Shown piece by piece: positions 50,829 through 59,930 of a DNA stretch of 64,000 nt; positions within the stretch are counted from its first letter, which is position 1, and each line of letters opens with the position of its first letter. A program made the position numbers and the translations under genes. Source of the stretch: Verrucomicrobiota bacterium (GTDB taxonomy: Bacteria; Verrucomicrobiota; Verrucomicrobiia; Opitutales; Opitutaceae); assembly GCA_023432225.1 (NCBI GenBank), contig JAEYUW010000009.1, forward strand, positions 1 to 64,000. The letters are read 5' to 3'. The notes under the pieces were generated by a model. The model did no database searches. It was given only the letters and a program-made list of their open reading frames with translations, and was not told the DNA's origin.

Positions 50829-53800
50829 ATGCGTCTTCCCATTCCTGCTAACGTTCAACCGTCGCCGCTCTACGACCCGTCGTTCGAACACGACGCGTGC
50901 GGCGTCGGGTTCATCGCTCGCACCGACGGACACCGCACCCACGACGTCCTCAAGCATGGATTGACCGCCCTTAAAGCCCTCGCGCATCGCGGCGCGATCG
51001 ACGCCGACTCCTCGACCGGCGACGGCGCGGGCATCATGACGCAGCTGCCTTACGATCTCATCCGCGCGCACCTCGTCGCGCAAAAGGTCAGCGTGCAGCC
51101 GAAGGACAAGGACCTCGCCGTCGCGCAGCTTTTCCTCCCGCGCGAAAACGACCTCGCGCAGGCGCAGATCAAAAAGATTTTCATCGAGGCCGTGAAGGAA
51201 GAGGGCCTCGGCTTCGTCGCCTGGCGCGACGTGCCGACCGACTACTCGATCCTCGGCCGCAAGGCCGCCGACACGCGTCCGTTCGTCCTGCAGGCGATCA
51301 TCGCGCGGCTCGACGACTCGAGTGACGACGACTTCGAGCGTCACCTCTACCTCGCGCAGAAGGTCGCCGAGCGCCGTTGCGGCGAGGCGCGGCTCGACGG
51401 GTTCTACGTCTGCTCGTGCTCGTCGCGCACCATCGTCTACAAGGGCCTGCTCAACGCGCCCGAGGTCCGCCGCTTTTTTCCCGATCTGCGCGACTCGAGC
51501 TACACGACGGCGTTCACGATTTTCCACCAGCGCTATTCGACGAACACGTTTCCGACGTGGCATCTCGCGCAGCCGTTCCGCCTCATGGCGCACAACGGCG
51601 AGATCAACACCGTCCGCGGCAACCGCGTGCGCATGCAGGCGCGCGAGAAGGCGATGGCCGGCGGCGTGTGGGGCGGGCGCTTCGCCGACCTGCACCCGAT
51701 CGTGCAGCCGGGCATGTCCGACTCCGCGAGCTTCGACAACGTCCTCCAAGTCCTCTCGCTCGGCGGACGCTCCGCGATCCACTCGATGATGATGATGGCG
51801 CCGCTCGCGTGGGAACAGAACCCGCGCCTCAGCGAGGACGCCCGCGGCTTCTTCCAATATCACTCGCTCCTGATGGAGCCGTGGGACGGCCCGTCCGCGC
51901 TCGTGTTTTCCGACGGCAAGATCGTCGCCGCCACGCTCGACCGCAACGGCCTGCGCCCCGCGCGCTTCAAGGTTTACGACGACGGTCACATCCTCCTCGC
52001 CTCGGAAACCGGTCTCGTGCCGAACCTCCCCGGCCAGGTCACGATGTCCGGTCGCCTCGGGCCCGGCCGCATGATCGCGGTCGACCTCGAGCGCCAGCGC
52101 CTGCTGATGGACGAGGACATCAAGAAGGAGGTCGCCGAAAAGCCGATCTACCGCGACTGGTGCTCGCGCCACCTGATCAATCTCCAAAAATTCGCCGCGA
52201 CCGCGCCGGAGAACGAGATCATCACGCCGCCCGCGTCGTTCACGGCCACGCCGCTGCAGCAGCAGCTCGCGTTCGGTTACGACAGCGAGGAACTCGAACT
52301 CGTGCTCGGCTCGCTCGCCGTCGGCGTCGAGCCGACCGGCTCGATGGGCGACGACACGCCGCTCGCCGTCCTCTCGCGCCGCCCGAAGCTCCTCTACAGC
52401 TATTTCAAGCAGCTCTTCGCACAGGTCACGAATCCGCCGATCGACTCGATCCGCGAGAAGTCGGTCATGTCGCTCGGTGCCGCACTCGGCCCGCGCATCA
52501 GCCTGTTCGAGACGACACTCGCTCCCACCGGCGTGCTGACGCTCGATTCGCCGATCGTGTTCGACCACGAGCTCGAGGCGATTCCGTCGGTGCCGCTGTT
52601 CCGCAACGCCGTGCAGCGTCTCTCCGTGCTCTTCGACGCCAACGCCGGCGCCGACGCGCTCGCCAACGCCGTGCACGATCTCGCACAGCGCGCGCTCAAC
52701 GCCGTCGAAAACCAGGGCGCGAAGATCCTCATCCTTTCCGACAAGGGCCTCGCGCCCGACAAGGCCGCCGTGCCGATGCTCCTCGCCGTCGGCGCTGTGC
52801 AGCATCGCCTGATCCGCGCGGGCCTGCGCCTGAAGTGCGACATCGTCGCCGAGACCGGCGAAGCGCGCGACGTGCATCACATCGCGTGCCTCAGCGCCTA
52901 CGGCGCGAACGCGATCAATCCTTACCTCGCGCTCGCGACCGTCCGCGAACTCGCCACGCAGGGCAAACTCGCCACGCCCGCGAAGCCCGGCGACGCCGAG
53001 AAGAATTACAAGAAGGCCATCGAGGCCGGCCTGTTGAAGGTTCTCGCCCGCATGGGCATCAGCACGCTCGCCAGTTACCGCGGCGCGCAAATCTTCGAAG
53101 CCATCGGCATCGGCGGCAAAGTCATCGAAGAGTGCTTCGGCGGCACGCCGTCGCCGATCGGCGGCATCGGTTACCGCCAGATCGCCGAGGAAGTGTTGCG
53201 CCGTCACGAGCGCGCGTTCCCGCGCATGAACAACGCAGCCTCCGAGGCCGAGGCGACGCCCGCGCCCGCGAACGAGTTGCCCAACGAGGGTTACTACAAG
53301 GTCAACAAGAAGGGCGACGGCGAGTTCCACGGCTGGAACCCGAAGGTCGTCGCGGGCATGCACAAATTCCTCAAGGGCGGGGCGGCCGAAGACTACAAGG
53401 TCTTTGCCCAAACCTCCGACGAGCACCCGCCGGTCACGATCAAGGATCTCTTGAAGATTCGCTTCCCGGCGAGTGGCCTGCCGCTCGAGGAAGTCGAGCC
53501 GATCGAGGACATCCGCCGCCGTTTCACGACGGCCGGCATGTCGATGGGCGCGCTCTCACCCGAGGCGCACGAGACGCTCGCGATCGCGATGAACCGCATC
53601 GGCGGCAAGTCGAACTCCGGCGAAGGCGGCGAAGATCCCGAGCGTTTCGGCCTGCGCGAAAACGGCGACAGCGCGAATAGCGCGATCAAGCAGGTCGCAT
53701 CCGGCCGCTTCGGCGTCACCGCCGAATACCTCGCCAACGCGCGCGAGATCGAAATCAAGATGGCGCAGGGCGCGAAGCCCGGCGAAGGCGGCCAGTTGCC

Positions 53801-55451
53801 CGGCCACAAGGTTTCACCGCTGATCGCGCGCCTCCGTTTCTCCGTGCCCGGCGTCACGCTCATCTCGCCGCCGCCGCACCACGACATCTATTCGATCGAG
53901 GACCTCGCACAGCTGATCCTCGACCTCAAGGAAGTGAACCCGCGCGCGAAGGTCTGCGTGAAGCTCGTCTCGTCGTCCGGCGTCGGCACGATCGCTGCGG
54001 GTGTCGCGAAGGCTTACGCCGACGTCGTGCTCGTCTCCGGTCACGAAGGCGGCACGGGCGCTTCGCCGCTCGGCTCGATCAAGAACGCCGGCTCCGATTG
54101 GGTGCTCGGTCTCGCCGAGGCGCACCAGGTTCTGATGATGAACGGCCTCCGCAACCGCGTCACGCTGCGCACCGATGGCGGCATGAAGACCGGTCGCGAC
54201 ATCGTCATCGCCGCGATCCTTGGCGCGGAGGAATTCAACTTCGGCACCGGCGCGCTCATCGCGGCGGGTTGCGCGATGTTCCGCGTTTGCCACCTCAACA
54301 CGTGCCCGGTCGGCGTCGCCACGCAGCGCGAGGACCTGCGCGCGAAGTTCCGCGGCAAGCCCGAGAACGTCATCGCCTACTTCAACGCCGTCGCCGAGGA
54401 GGTCCGCCATTACCTCGCGCGTCTCGGCGCCCATACGCTCAACGACGTCATCGGCCGCCCCGAGCTGCTCGAGCAGATCGACGACCCGGCGAACCCGAAG
54501 ACGCGTTTCCTCAATCTGTCCGGCGTGCTGCACAACGTCGACCCGACCGGCCAGCTCGACCGCTTCCACACGCGCGAGCGCAACGAGCGTTTCGGCTCTG
54601 AAGGCTCGCTCGACGAACTCATCGTCCAGGAAGCGCGCCACGTCATCGCCGGTCGTGCGGGACGTTTCAGCGGCACCTACAAGGTCACGAACGAATCGCG
54701 CTGCCTCGGCACGCATCTCTCCGGCCAGATCGCCTACCTGCGCGGCAGCCAGCACCCGCTCGCGCCGCGCACGATCGACCTGAAGTTCAACGGCACCGCC
54801 GGTCAGAGCTTCGGCACGTTCCTCGTTCCCGGCGTGCGCCTCACGCTCACGGGCGAGGGCAACGACTACGTCGGCAAGGGCATGAGCGGCGGCGAAATCG
54901 TCATCCGCCCGCGCGGCGACGAACTCTTCGCGTGGGAGACGAACGTCCTCATCGGCAACACCTGCCTCTACGGCGCGACGGGCGGCTTGCTCTTCGCGGC
55001 GGGGTGGGCGGGTGAGCGCTTCGCGGTCCGCAATTCCGGTGCGATCGCCGTCGTCGAAGGCGTGGGCGACCACGGCTGCGAATACATGACGCGCGGCACG
55101 GTCGTGATCCTCGGCCGCACCGGCCTGAACTTCGCCGCCGGCATGAGCGGCGGTCTCGCCTTCGTGTTCGACGAGCGCAACGTCCTTCCGCAGCGCTTCA
55201 ACAACCAGATGGTCACGCTCGAGCGGCTGTCGAACGACGACGAAATGGAATCGCTGCGCATGCTGATCAGCGATCACGCCGAGTCGACCGGCTCGCCGCA
55301 CGCGAAGCGCATTCTCGAGCAGTGGAGCGCGAGCGTGCAGCAGTTCTGGAAAGTCGTGCCGAACGCGCCGACGCCGGACGCGCCGAAGCCGTTCTACCGC
55401 TACGAGCCCGTGCAAGTTTTCGCCGAGCACCCGTCGGTGTTGCTCGGCTGA
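50829..55451 (+). CDS. gltB: Glutamate synthase large subunit, copy 2
   Basis: 1540 residues. Same architecture as copy 1 but with clearly different sequence. The propeptide is only 23 residues, exposing the catalytic C24 (HDACGVGF). [3Fe-4S] ligands are C1148, C1154 and C1159 (CAMFRVCHLNTC). The synthase region keeps SGEGGEDPERF, AQGAKPGEGGQLPG and ISPPPHHDIYSIEDLAQLI, and the GxGxG domain is complete. A Pro/Glu/Ala-rich linker insertion, EAEATPAPANELPNEGYYKV, lies near residues 803-835. Both copies appear functional. The 224-base upstream region shows no clear promoter. It probably uses the same GltD; possible specialisation for different nitrogen supply is inference. Confidence 0.95.
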   Translation: MRLPIPANVQPSPLYDPSFEHDACGVGFIARTDGHRTHDVLKHGLTALKALAHRGAIDADSSTGDGAGIMTQLPYDLIRAHLVAQKVSVQPKDKDLAVAQLFLPRENDLAQAQIKKIFIEAVKEEGLGFVAWRDVPTDYSILGRKAADTRPFVLQAIIARLDDSSDDDFERHLYLAQKVAERRCGEARLDGFYVCSCSSRTIVYKGLLNAPEVRRFFPDLRDSSYTTAFTIFHQRYSTNTFPTWHLAQPFRLMAHNGEINTVRGNRVRMQAREKAMAGGVWGGRFADLHPIVQPGMSDSASFDNVLQVLSLGGRSAIHSMMMMAPLAWEQNPRLSEDARGFFQYHSLLMEPWDGPSALVFSDGKIVAATLDRNGLRPARFKVYDDGHILLASETGLVPNLPGQVTMSGRLGPGRMIAVDLERQRLLMDEDIKKEVAEKPIYRDWCSRHLINLQKFAATAPENEIITPPASFTATPLQQQLAFGYDSEELELVLGSLAVGVEPTGSMGDDTPLAVLSRRPKLLYSYFKQLFAQVTNPPIDSIREKSVMSLGAALGPRISLFETTLAPTGVLTLDSPIVFDHELEAIPSVPLFRNAVQRLSVLFDANAGADALANAVHDLAQRALNAVENQGAKILILSDKGLAPDKAAVPMLLAVGAVQHRLIRAGLRLKCDIVAETGEARDVHHIACLSAYGANAINPYLALATVRELATQGKLATPAKPGDAEKNYKKAIEAGLLKVLARMGISTLASYRGAQIFEAIGIGGKVIEECFGGTPSPIGGIGYRQIAEEVLRRHERAFPRMNNAASEAEATPAPANELPNEGYYKVNKKGDGEFHGWNPKVVAGMHKFLKGGAAEDYKVFAQTSDEHPPVTIKDLLKIRFPASGLPLEEVEPIEDIRRRFTTAGMSMGALSPEAHETLAIAMNRIGGKSNSGEGGEDPERFGLRENGDSANSAIKQVASGRFGVTAEYLANAREIEIKMAQGAKPGEGGQLPGHKVSPLIARLRFSVPGVTLISPPPHHDIYSIEDLAQLILDLKEVNPRAKVCVKLVSSSGVGTIAAGVAKAYADVVLVSGHEGGTGASPLGSIKNAGSDWVLGLAEAHQVLMMNGLRNRVTLRTDGGMKTGRDIVIAAILGAEEFNFGTGALIAAGCAMFRVCHLNTCPVGVATQREDLRAKFRGKPENVIAYFNAVAEEVRHYLARLGAHTLNDVIGRPELLEQIDDPANPKTRFLNLSGVLHNVDPTGQLDRFHTRERNERFGSEGSLDELIVQEARHVIAGRAGRFSGTYKVTNESRCLGTHLSGQIAYLRGSQHPLAPRTIDLKFNGTAGQSFGTFLVPGVRLTLTGEGNDYVGKGMSGGEIVIRPRGDELFAWETNVLIGNTCLYGATGGLLFAAGWAGERFAVRNSGAIAVVEGVGDHGCEYMTRGTVVILGRTGLNFAAGMSGGLAFVFDERNVLPQRFNNQMVTLERLSNDDEMESLRMLISDHAESTGSPHAKRILEQWSASVQQFWKVVPNAPTPDAPKPFYRYEPVQVFAEHPSVLLG

Positions 55452-55486
55452 GCGCGCGGCGCGTTCGTCGCTGCCGCGACTCCGAA

Positions 55487-55574
55487 GTAGGTTGCGCGCT
55501 CGCGCGCAACTTGCCCGAGCGAGGCACTGCGTCCGCTGCGCTTGGCGCAGTGGCCCGGCAAGCGGGCCACCTAC
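55487..55574. repeat. Dispersed inverted repeat of GTAGG...CCTAC type
   Basis: GTAGGTTGCGCGCTCGCGC to CGGCAAGCGGGCCACCTAC. It has hairpins TTGCGCGC/GCGCGCAA and, in the right half, GGCCCG/CGGGCC, and outer ends GTAGG/CCTAC. First of two repeats in the 369-base gap 55452-55820. Confidence 0.7.
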
Positions 55575-55590
55575 CACGCTACCGCGAAAA

Positions 55591-55682
55591 GTAGGTCCGG
55601 CTTCAGCCGGACCCGCGCGGCGTTGTTCAGCGGCGCCATCAGCGAATGGGAACCCAGCAGGTCCGGCTGAAGCCGGCCCTAC
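55591..55682. repeat. Dispersed repeat, family R3, copy 4
   Basis: Hairpin GTCCGGCTTCAGCCGGAC at 55595-55612 and hairpin GGTCCGGCTGAAGCCGGCC, with ends GTAGG / CCCTAC. The two halves are mutually complementary over about 18 bases as well. Confidence 0.75.
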
Positions 55683-55739
55683 CGTCCCTGCACCGCGATG
55701 TGCCGCGCCATCAGTGTCAAGATTGTCATACGCGCTTGG

Positions 55740-55758
55740 TTGGCCGACAGGATGCTTT
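55740..55758 (+). promoter_or_regulatory. Candidate sigma-54 (-24/-12) promoter
   Basis: TTGGCCGACAGGATGCTTT has GG at 55742-55743 and GC at 55754-55755 with exactly ten bases between. It matches TTGGC at the -24 element and TGC followed by a T-run at -12. It lies in front of the porin-like gene, with a predicted start near 55767 and a leader of about 54 bases. An NtrC-type control, given the gltB context, is inference. Confidence 0.6.
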
Positions 55759-55820
55759 TAACGTCGACCTAGGGCGGCGCTGTTGCCCCCAAACCACGCA
55801 AAACACCAAGCAAACCCATC

Positions 55821-56552
55821 ATGAGAAAAACCCTGTTCGCCGCGTTCGCGCTTCTCGCCGCCGCCGGCCTTAGCGCGGAGGAAGCCAAGTCCTCCTATTC
55901 GGTCACCGCCGACTTCACTTACACGTCCCGCTATTTCTTCCGCGGCGTGATCGCCCAGGATCAGGCGTTCCAGCCTTCGATCACGTATTCCCAAGGCGCG
56001 TTTTCGGGCGGTATCTGGAGCAGCCAGGCGCTGAACGACAAGACCGCCCAGTGGGCGCAGGGCAAGGAATACGATTTCTTCGCCGGCTACTCATTCGCGC
56101 TCGAGGGAGATCGCTCCGTCACGCTCGGCGGCACCTATTACTATTATCCGTCCGCGCGTCCGAGCTTGAGCGAGCCGAAGAAGACCTATGAAGGCTACAT
56201 CGCGTTCGCTACGCCGATCGGGCCGCTCAGCGGCAAGCTGACGGCGTTCCACGACTTCAAGCTCGATTCGAACACCCTGCAGGCCGACCTCGGCTACAGC
56301 GTGCCGATCAGCAGTGGCTCGTTCGATGTCGGCGTCTACTACGGCTACACCGACATCGGCGACGGCGACGGCGATCTGCCCGGCACCGCGGGCTATACCT
56401 ACAAGTATTACGGCGCCGACGCTTCGGTGAGCGTGAAGCTCTCCGAGAAGGCCACGATCAAGCTGGGCGGTCACTGGACCGACACTTCCGGCGACGTCGC
56501 GTCTCCGGACAAAAACCTTTGGGTCACGCTCGGCGTCACCGTCGTGTTCTGA
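55821..56552 (+). CDS. TorF-family putative outer-membrane porin
   Basis: 243 residues. A signal peptide (MRKTLFAAFALLAAAGLSA) is followed by a beta-barrel: VTADFTYTSRYFFRGV, the conserved opening of the TIGR02001/TorF family, then alternating strands with aromatic ends (GGIWSSQAL, YDFFAGYSF, VTLGGTYYYYPS, FDVGVYYGYTD) and a C-terminal strand ending in VVF, as expected for BAM recognition. Probably a small-solute channel. A candidate sigma-54 promoter lies about 70 bases upstream and a strong terminator follows, so it is a single-gene unit. The position next to glutamate synthase suggests a nitrogen-source porin, which is inference. Confidence 0.82.
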   Translation: MRKTLFAAFALLAAAGLSAEEAKSSYSVTADFTYTSRYFFRGVIAQDQAFQPSITYSQGAFSGGIWSSQALNDKTAQWAQGKEYDFFAGYSFALEGDRSVTLGGTYYYYPSARPSLSEPKKTYEGYIAFATPIGPLSGKLTAFHDFKLDSNTLQADLGYSVPISSGSFDVGVYYGYTDIGDGDGDLPGTAGYTYKYYGADASVSVKLSEKATIKLGGHWTDTSGDVASPDKNLWVTLGVTVVF

Positions 56553-56582
56553 TCCAGAAACAGGAACGCATAGCAGAATGGG

Positions 56583-56615
56583 AACCGGCCGCACGCGAGT
56601 GCGGCCGGTTTTTTT
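56583..56615 (+). terminator. Rho-independent terminator of the porin gene
   Basis: A perfect 12-bp stem AACCGGCCGCAC / GTGCGGCCGGTT with a GCGA tetraloop, then five more T residues; 30 bases after the stop codon. Confidence 0.93.
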
Positions 56616-56797
56616 GCGCGCGGGGCATGCCGCCCCCCGCAGCGCTATGACGCAACGCTGCGGGCCTCGACCGTCGCGCGCATTGCCGCGCCTGCTCCAT
56701 CTGGCGAAATTGGCTCGGCCGCGCTCCACGCCACAAATTCCACGAAATCTTTCTGGCCCCGGCCCGCCGGAATCCTTTTTCGTTAACCCTTCCACGC

Positions 56798-58021
56798 ATG
56801 AAACCACGCAAGGTCGCCATCCTCACCGCCGGTGGACTCGCTCCCTGTTTGAGCGCCGCCGTCGGCGAACTCATTCTCCAATACACCGAAGCCGCGCCGG
56901 AACTCGAAATCATCTGCTACCGCTCCGGCTACAAGGGCCTGTTGCTGGGCGACTCGATCCAGGTGACCGAAGACATGCGTGCCCAGGCCGGCATCTTGCG
57001 CCGTTACGGCGGCAGCCCCATCGGTAACAGCCGCGTGCGCCTCACCAACGTCGACGACTGCGTGAAGCGCGGCCTAGTCAAAGCCGGCCAGGATCCGCGC
57101 GCCGTCGCTGCCCGCCAGCTCAAACGCGACAAAGTCGACATCCTTCACACCATTGGCGGTGACGACACCAACACCGCTGCGGCCGACCTCGCCGCCTGGC
57201 TCAAGAAAAACGGTTACGGTCTCACCGTCGTCGGCCTGCCCAAGACGATCGACAACGACATCGTTCCCGTCCGCCAGAGCCTCGGCGCGCTCACGGCCGC
57301 GGAGCAGGGTGCCCGTTTCTTCCAGAACGTCGTCAGCGAACACGGCGCCAGCTCGCGCATGCTCATCGTGCACGAGATCATGGGCCGCCACTCCGGCTGG
57401 CTCACGGCGGCGACCGCGCGCGATTACCTGCGCTTCGTCGAAGGCGGCCTCTTTATCCCCGGCCTCGGCCACAAGCCCGAGCGCTGGAGCATTCACGGCG
57501 TTTACCTGCCGGAGATGGAATTCGACCTGCACGCCGAAGCCGAACGCTTGCGCTCCACGATGGATCGCCTCGGCAACGTGAACCTCTTCGTCTCCGAAGG
57601 TGCTTCTGTTGAAACTGTCCTCGCCGAGATGACCGCGCGCGGCGAGCCGATCGATCGCGACCCGTTTGGCCACGTGAAACTCGACAAGATCAACGTCGGT
57701 TCCTGGTTCGGCAAACGCTTCGCCACGATGATCGGCGCCGAGAAGGTGCTCGTGCAGAAATCCGGCTACTTCGCCCGTTCCGCGCCCGCCAATGACGCCG
57801 ACCTCGTGCTGATCGCCCGCTGCGTCGAACACGCCATCGAGTGCGCGCTCCGCGGCGAGTCCGGCCTCGTGGCCGAGGACGAGGAGGCGAACGGTCGCCT
57901 CAGCCCGATCGCGTTCTCGCGCGTCAAGGGCGGCAAGCATTTCGATCTGCGCACGCGTTGGTTTCAGGATATCCTCGTGACGACCGGCCAAAAATCCGGT
58001 CGCAAACGCAAAACCGCGTGA
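56798..58021 (+). CDS. pfp: Pyrophosphate-dependent 6-phosphofructokinase
   Basis: 407 residues. Interconverts fructose 6-phosphate and fructose 1,6-bisphosphate using PPi in place of ATP. Determinants of PPi use are present: GGDDTN (120-125), where ATP enzymes have GGDGS, and PKTIDND (148-154) with Lys where ATP enzymes have Gly. The catalytic Asp is D152, and MGRHSGWL (195-202) binds substrate. The sugar-phosphate site appears as LPEMEFDLHAEAERL. This type is reversible and common in this bacterial group. It is a single gene, with a stem-loop 12 bases after its stop. Confidence 0.95.
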   Translation: MKPRKVAILTAGGLAPCLSAAVGELILQYTEAAPELEIICYRSGYKGLLLGDSIQVTEDMRAQAGILRRYGGSPIGNSRVRLTNVDDCVKRGLVKAGQDPRAVAARQLKRDKVDILHTIGGDDTNTAAADLAAWLKKNGYGLTVVGLPKTIDNDIVPVRQSLGALTAAEQGARFFQNVVSEHGASSRMLIVHEIMGRHSGWLTAATARDYLRFVEGGLFIPGLGHKPERWSIHGVYLPEMEFDLHAEAERLRSTMDRLGNVNLFVSEGASVETVLAEMTARGEPIDRDPFGHVKLDKINVGSWFGKRFATMIGAEKVLVQKSGYFARSAPANDADLVLIARCVEHAIECALRGESGLVAEDEEANGRLSPIAFSRVKGGKHFDLRTRWFQDILVTTGQKSGRKRKTA

Positions 58022-58033
58022 ATTAGCTGATGC

Positions 58034-58065
58034 CCGGCGACGTCACAAATCCGTCGCCGGTTCTT
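58034..58065 (+). terminator. Stem-loop terminator after pfp
   Basis: A perfect 9-bp stem CCGGCGACG / CGTCGCCGG with a 9-base loop, then TTCTT; 12 bases after the stop codon. Confidence 0.6.
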
Positions 58066-58158
58066 CCAACGCCGCATCGCCGGCGACAATTTCTCAGATT
58101 TTGCCGAACGCGTTGCACCGTGCGGGGTCCAACGCGCGTCGACGTCTTTTTTCACTGC

Positions 58159-59148
58159 ATGATTCCTCGGGAAAACCTCCGCACCGTCTGTCACCTCCTC
58201 CTTCTTTTCCTCCTGGCCGCGCTGCCCGCGCGCGCCGCTACGTGGATACTCGCGAACGGCGACCGGATCACCGGCACGCTGGTCCGCGAGACCGACGCTG
58301 AGCTCGAAATCCGGCACGAGCAGCTCGGCACGTTGAAAATTCCGCGCGCGGCGCTCGCCCCCGTGCCGAGTGCCGCCACCGCCGCGGCCCTCGCCAAAGT
58401 GCCCACCGCGCCGGCCGCGGCCCCCGCGGCCAAATCCGACAAGGTGATCCCCAAATGGACGCGCCAGCTCGAACTCGGCTATTCGACGCAGGACGGTGCC
58501 AAAACCAAGCGCGACATGACCGCGCGCTTCTCGATTGAGGGCCGGGACAAGCGGTCCAACAGCTACCGCGCCACTGCCACCGCGCTCCGCTCCGAAGCGC
58601 AGAACATCGTCACCGCCGATCGCCAGCAGGCCGATTTCCGTTGGCGCCACGACTTCAACAAACGGCTCTTCACGCAGACGCTCACGACCTATTCGGCCGA
58701 CGACCTCAAGCAGATCAAATACAGCGTCGAGCAACAGCTCGGCGGCGGCTACAAGATCATCGATGGACCGAAGCAACAGGCGAACGTCGGCCTCGGCGCC
58801 GTGCTCCAACGCCTCTCCCGCGAGGGCTACGAGGACTACACTTCGCTCCTCGGCTCGGCCTTCCAGGACTACTCGTTGCAGTGGGACAAGCGTTTCAAGT
58901 TCACCCAGGAATCCACTTTCTTCCTCGCCGACTCGCCCAACATGTCCGCGCGCGGCGGTCGCTCGGCGGTCGTCGGCGCACCCGCTGACGGCAATTTCCG
59001 CTTCAAATTCAACGCGGCGCTCCAGTCGCGCATGACCGAGCGGATCTCGATCAACCTGCGCTACGAGCTCGATTACGACCATTCGGTTCCTGATCCGACC
59101 TTCCGCTCCGATTCGCGCCTTACCTCCTCGCTCGGCTACACATGGTAG
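58159..59148 (+). CDS. DUF481 (YdiY-like) outer-membrane protein
   Basis: 329 residues from ATG 58159, which opens a good signal peptide (VCHLLLLFLLAALPARA). A small domain with ATWILANGDRITGTLVRETDAELEI and TLKIPRAAL follows, then an Ala/Pro linker, then a beta-barrel-like DUF481 region: TRQLELGYSTQDGAKTKRD, YRATATALRSEAQ, DFRWRHDFNKRLFTQTLT, and on to LTSSLGYTW with an aromatic final residue. The first small domain resembles those found in other proteins that read NGDRhTG. Probably surface-exposed in the outer membrane; no enzymatic motif. The stop TAG is followed at once by a hairpin. Confidence 0.8.
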   Translation: MIPRENLRTVCHLLLLFLLAALPARAATWILANGDRITGTLVRETDAELEIRHEQLGTLKIPRAALAPVPSAATAAALAKVPTAPAAAPAAKSDKVIPKWTRQLELGYSTQDGAKTKRDMTARFSIEGRDKRSNSYRATATALRSEAQNIVTADRQQADFRWRHDFNKRLFTQTLTTYSADDLKQIKYSVEQQLGGGYKIIDGPKQQANVGLGAVLQRLSREGYEDYTSLLGSAFQDYSLQWDKRFKFTQESTFFLADSPNMSARGGRSAVVGAPADGNFRFKFNAALQSRMTERISINLRYELDYDHSVPDPTFRSDSRLTSSLGYTW

Positions 59149-59165
59149 CGGCGCGCAGCGCCGCT
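59147..59165 (+). terminator. Short hairpin at the DUF481 stop codon
   Basis: AGCGGCGC-GCA-GCGCCGCT, an 8-bp stem with a 3-base loop that overlaps the stop codon TAG (59146-59148). GGTTTAAG follows, which is not a true T-run. May be a weak terminator or a member of the GTAGCGG repeat group. Confidence 0.4.
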
Positions 59166-59340
59166 GGTTTAAGTGGAGAGTTGAAGTTAAAGAAACCGCT
59201 CCCGCGCCGGATGCGTCTCAACGGCGATTCCTCCGCCCCTTCAACATAAACTTCTCAACCCAAACTGGCGCGCAGACGCGGCGCGCCTTCGGCATTGCTC
59301 CGGCACAAAAGCCCCGCAACGTAGTCGAACGATTCTCCAC

Positions 59341-59922
59341 ATGCGATCGCTCCCCCTCCTCGCACTCTTGGTTGTGCCCGCGCTCGCCCAGACGCCGCCC
59401 CCGGCTCCGGCAGCCTCGTCGCTGCCGTCGCTGCAGAATCTCGTGCAAAACTCCCCTTTCGGCACCGCCACGCCAGTGGGGCAGGCTGCCGCGGCCGCGG
59501 GCCCGCTCGAATTCCGCGGCACCTTCGTCGATCGGGGCGAGCGATTTTTCAGCCTCCTGGACACCGGCTCGCGCCGCGCTGAATGGGTCAGCCTGAAGGA
59601 GAGCGGGCACCCTTACACGGTGAAGTCCTACGACCCGGACAGCGAAACGGTCACGCTCGACTACCAAGGTCGCAGCATGAGCCTGAAGCTCCGCACCGCG
59701 CGAATCACCGCCATGGCCATGCCGCCGCCTCAGGCGGCAACGCCGCAGCCCACGGTCGTCGTGGCCCCCGGCACGAATGTCGGCCCCGGCGTCAACCCCG
59801 CCCCGAGCAGCACCGAGGCGCAACGTCTCGCGCAGGTCGCCGAGGAAATCCGTCGCCGGCGCGCGCTCCGTCAACAGGCGCAGCAGCAGCCCCAGCCGCC
59901 ACCCAATCAGCCCCCGCGTTAA
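59341..59922 (+). CDS. GspC/PilP-like periplasmic secretion component
   Basis: 193 residues. A signal peptide or anchor (MRSLPLLALLVVPALA) is followed by a Pro/Ala-rich spacer, then a small beta domain (about 55-120): LEFRGTFVDRGERFFSLLDT, AEWVSLKESGHPYTVKSYDP and ETVTLDYQGRSMSLKL. This has the strand order of the HR domain of GspC and of PilP, which links the inner-membrane platform to the secretin. The C-terminal third is a helix (STEAQRLAQVAEEIRRRRAL) with a Gln/Pro tail. It stands first in the secretion operon, 8 bases before gspG, as gspC usually does. The assignment is by fold pattern and position. Confidence 0.6.
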   Translation: MRSLPLLALLVVPALAQTPPPAPAASSLPSLQNLVQNSPFGTATPVGQAAAAAGPLEFRGTFVDRGERFFSLLDTGSRRAEWVSLKESGHPYTVKSYDPDSETVTLDYQGRSMSLKLRTARITAMAMPPPQAATPQPTVVVAPGTNVGPGVNPAPSSTEAQRLAQVAEEIRRRRALRQQAQQQPQPPPNQPPR

Positions 59923-59930
59923 ATTTTCCC

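Noticed and set aside
50751..53426. An 891-codon minus-strand open frame opposite gltB copy 2
   Set aside because: Same reasoning: antisense to a strongly conserved gene and with shadow composition.
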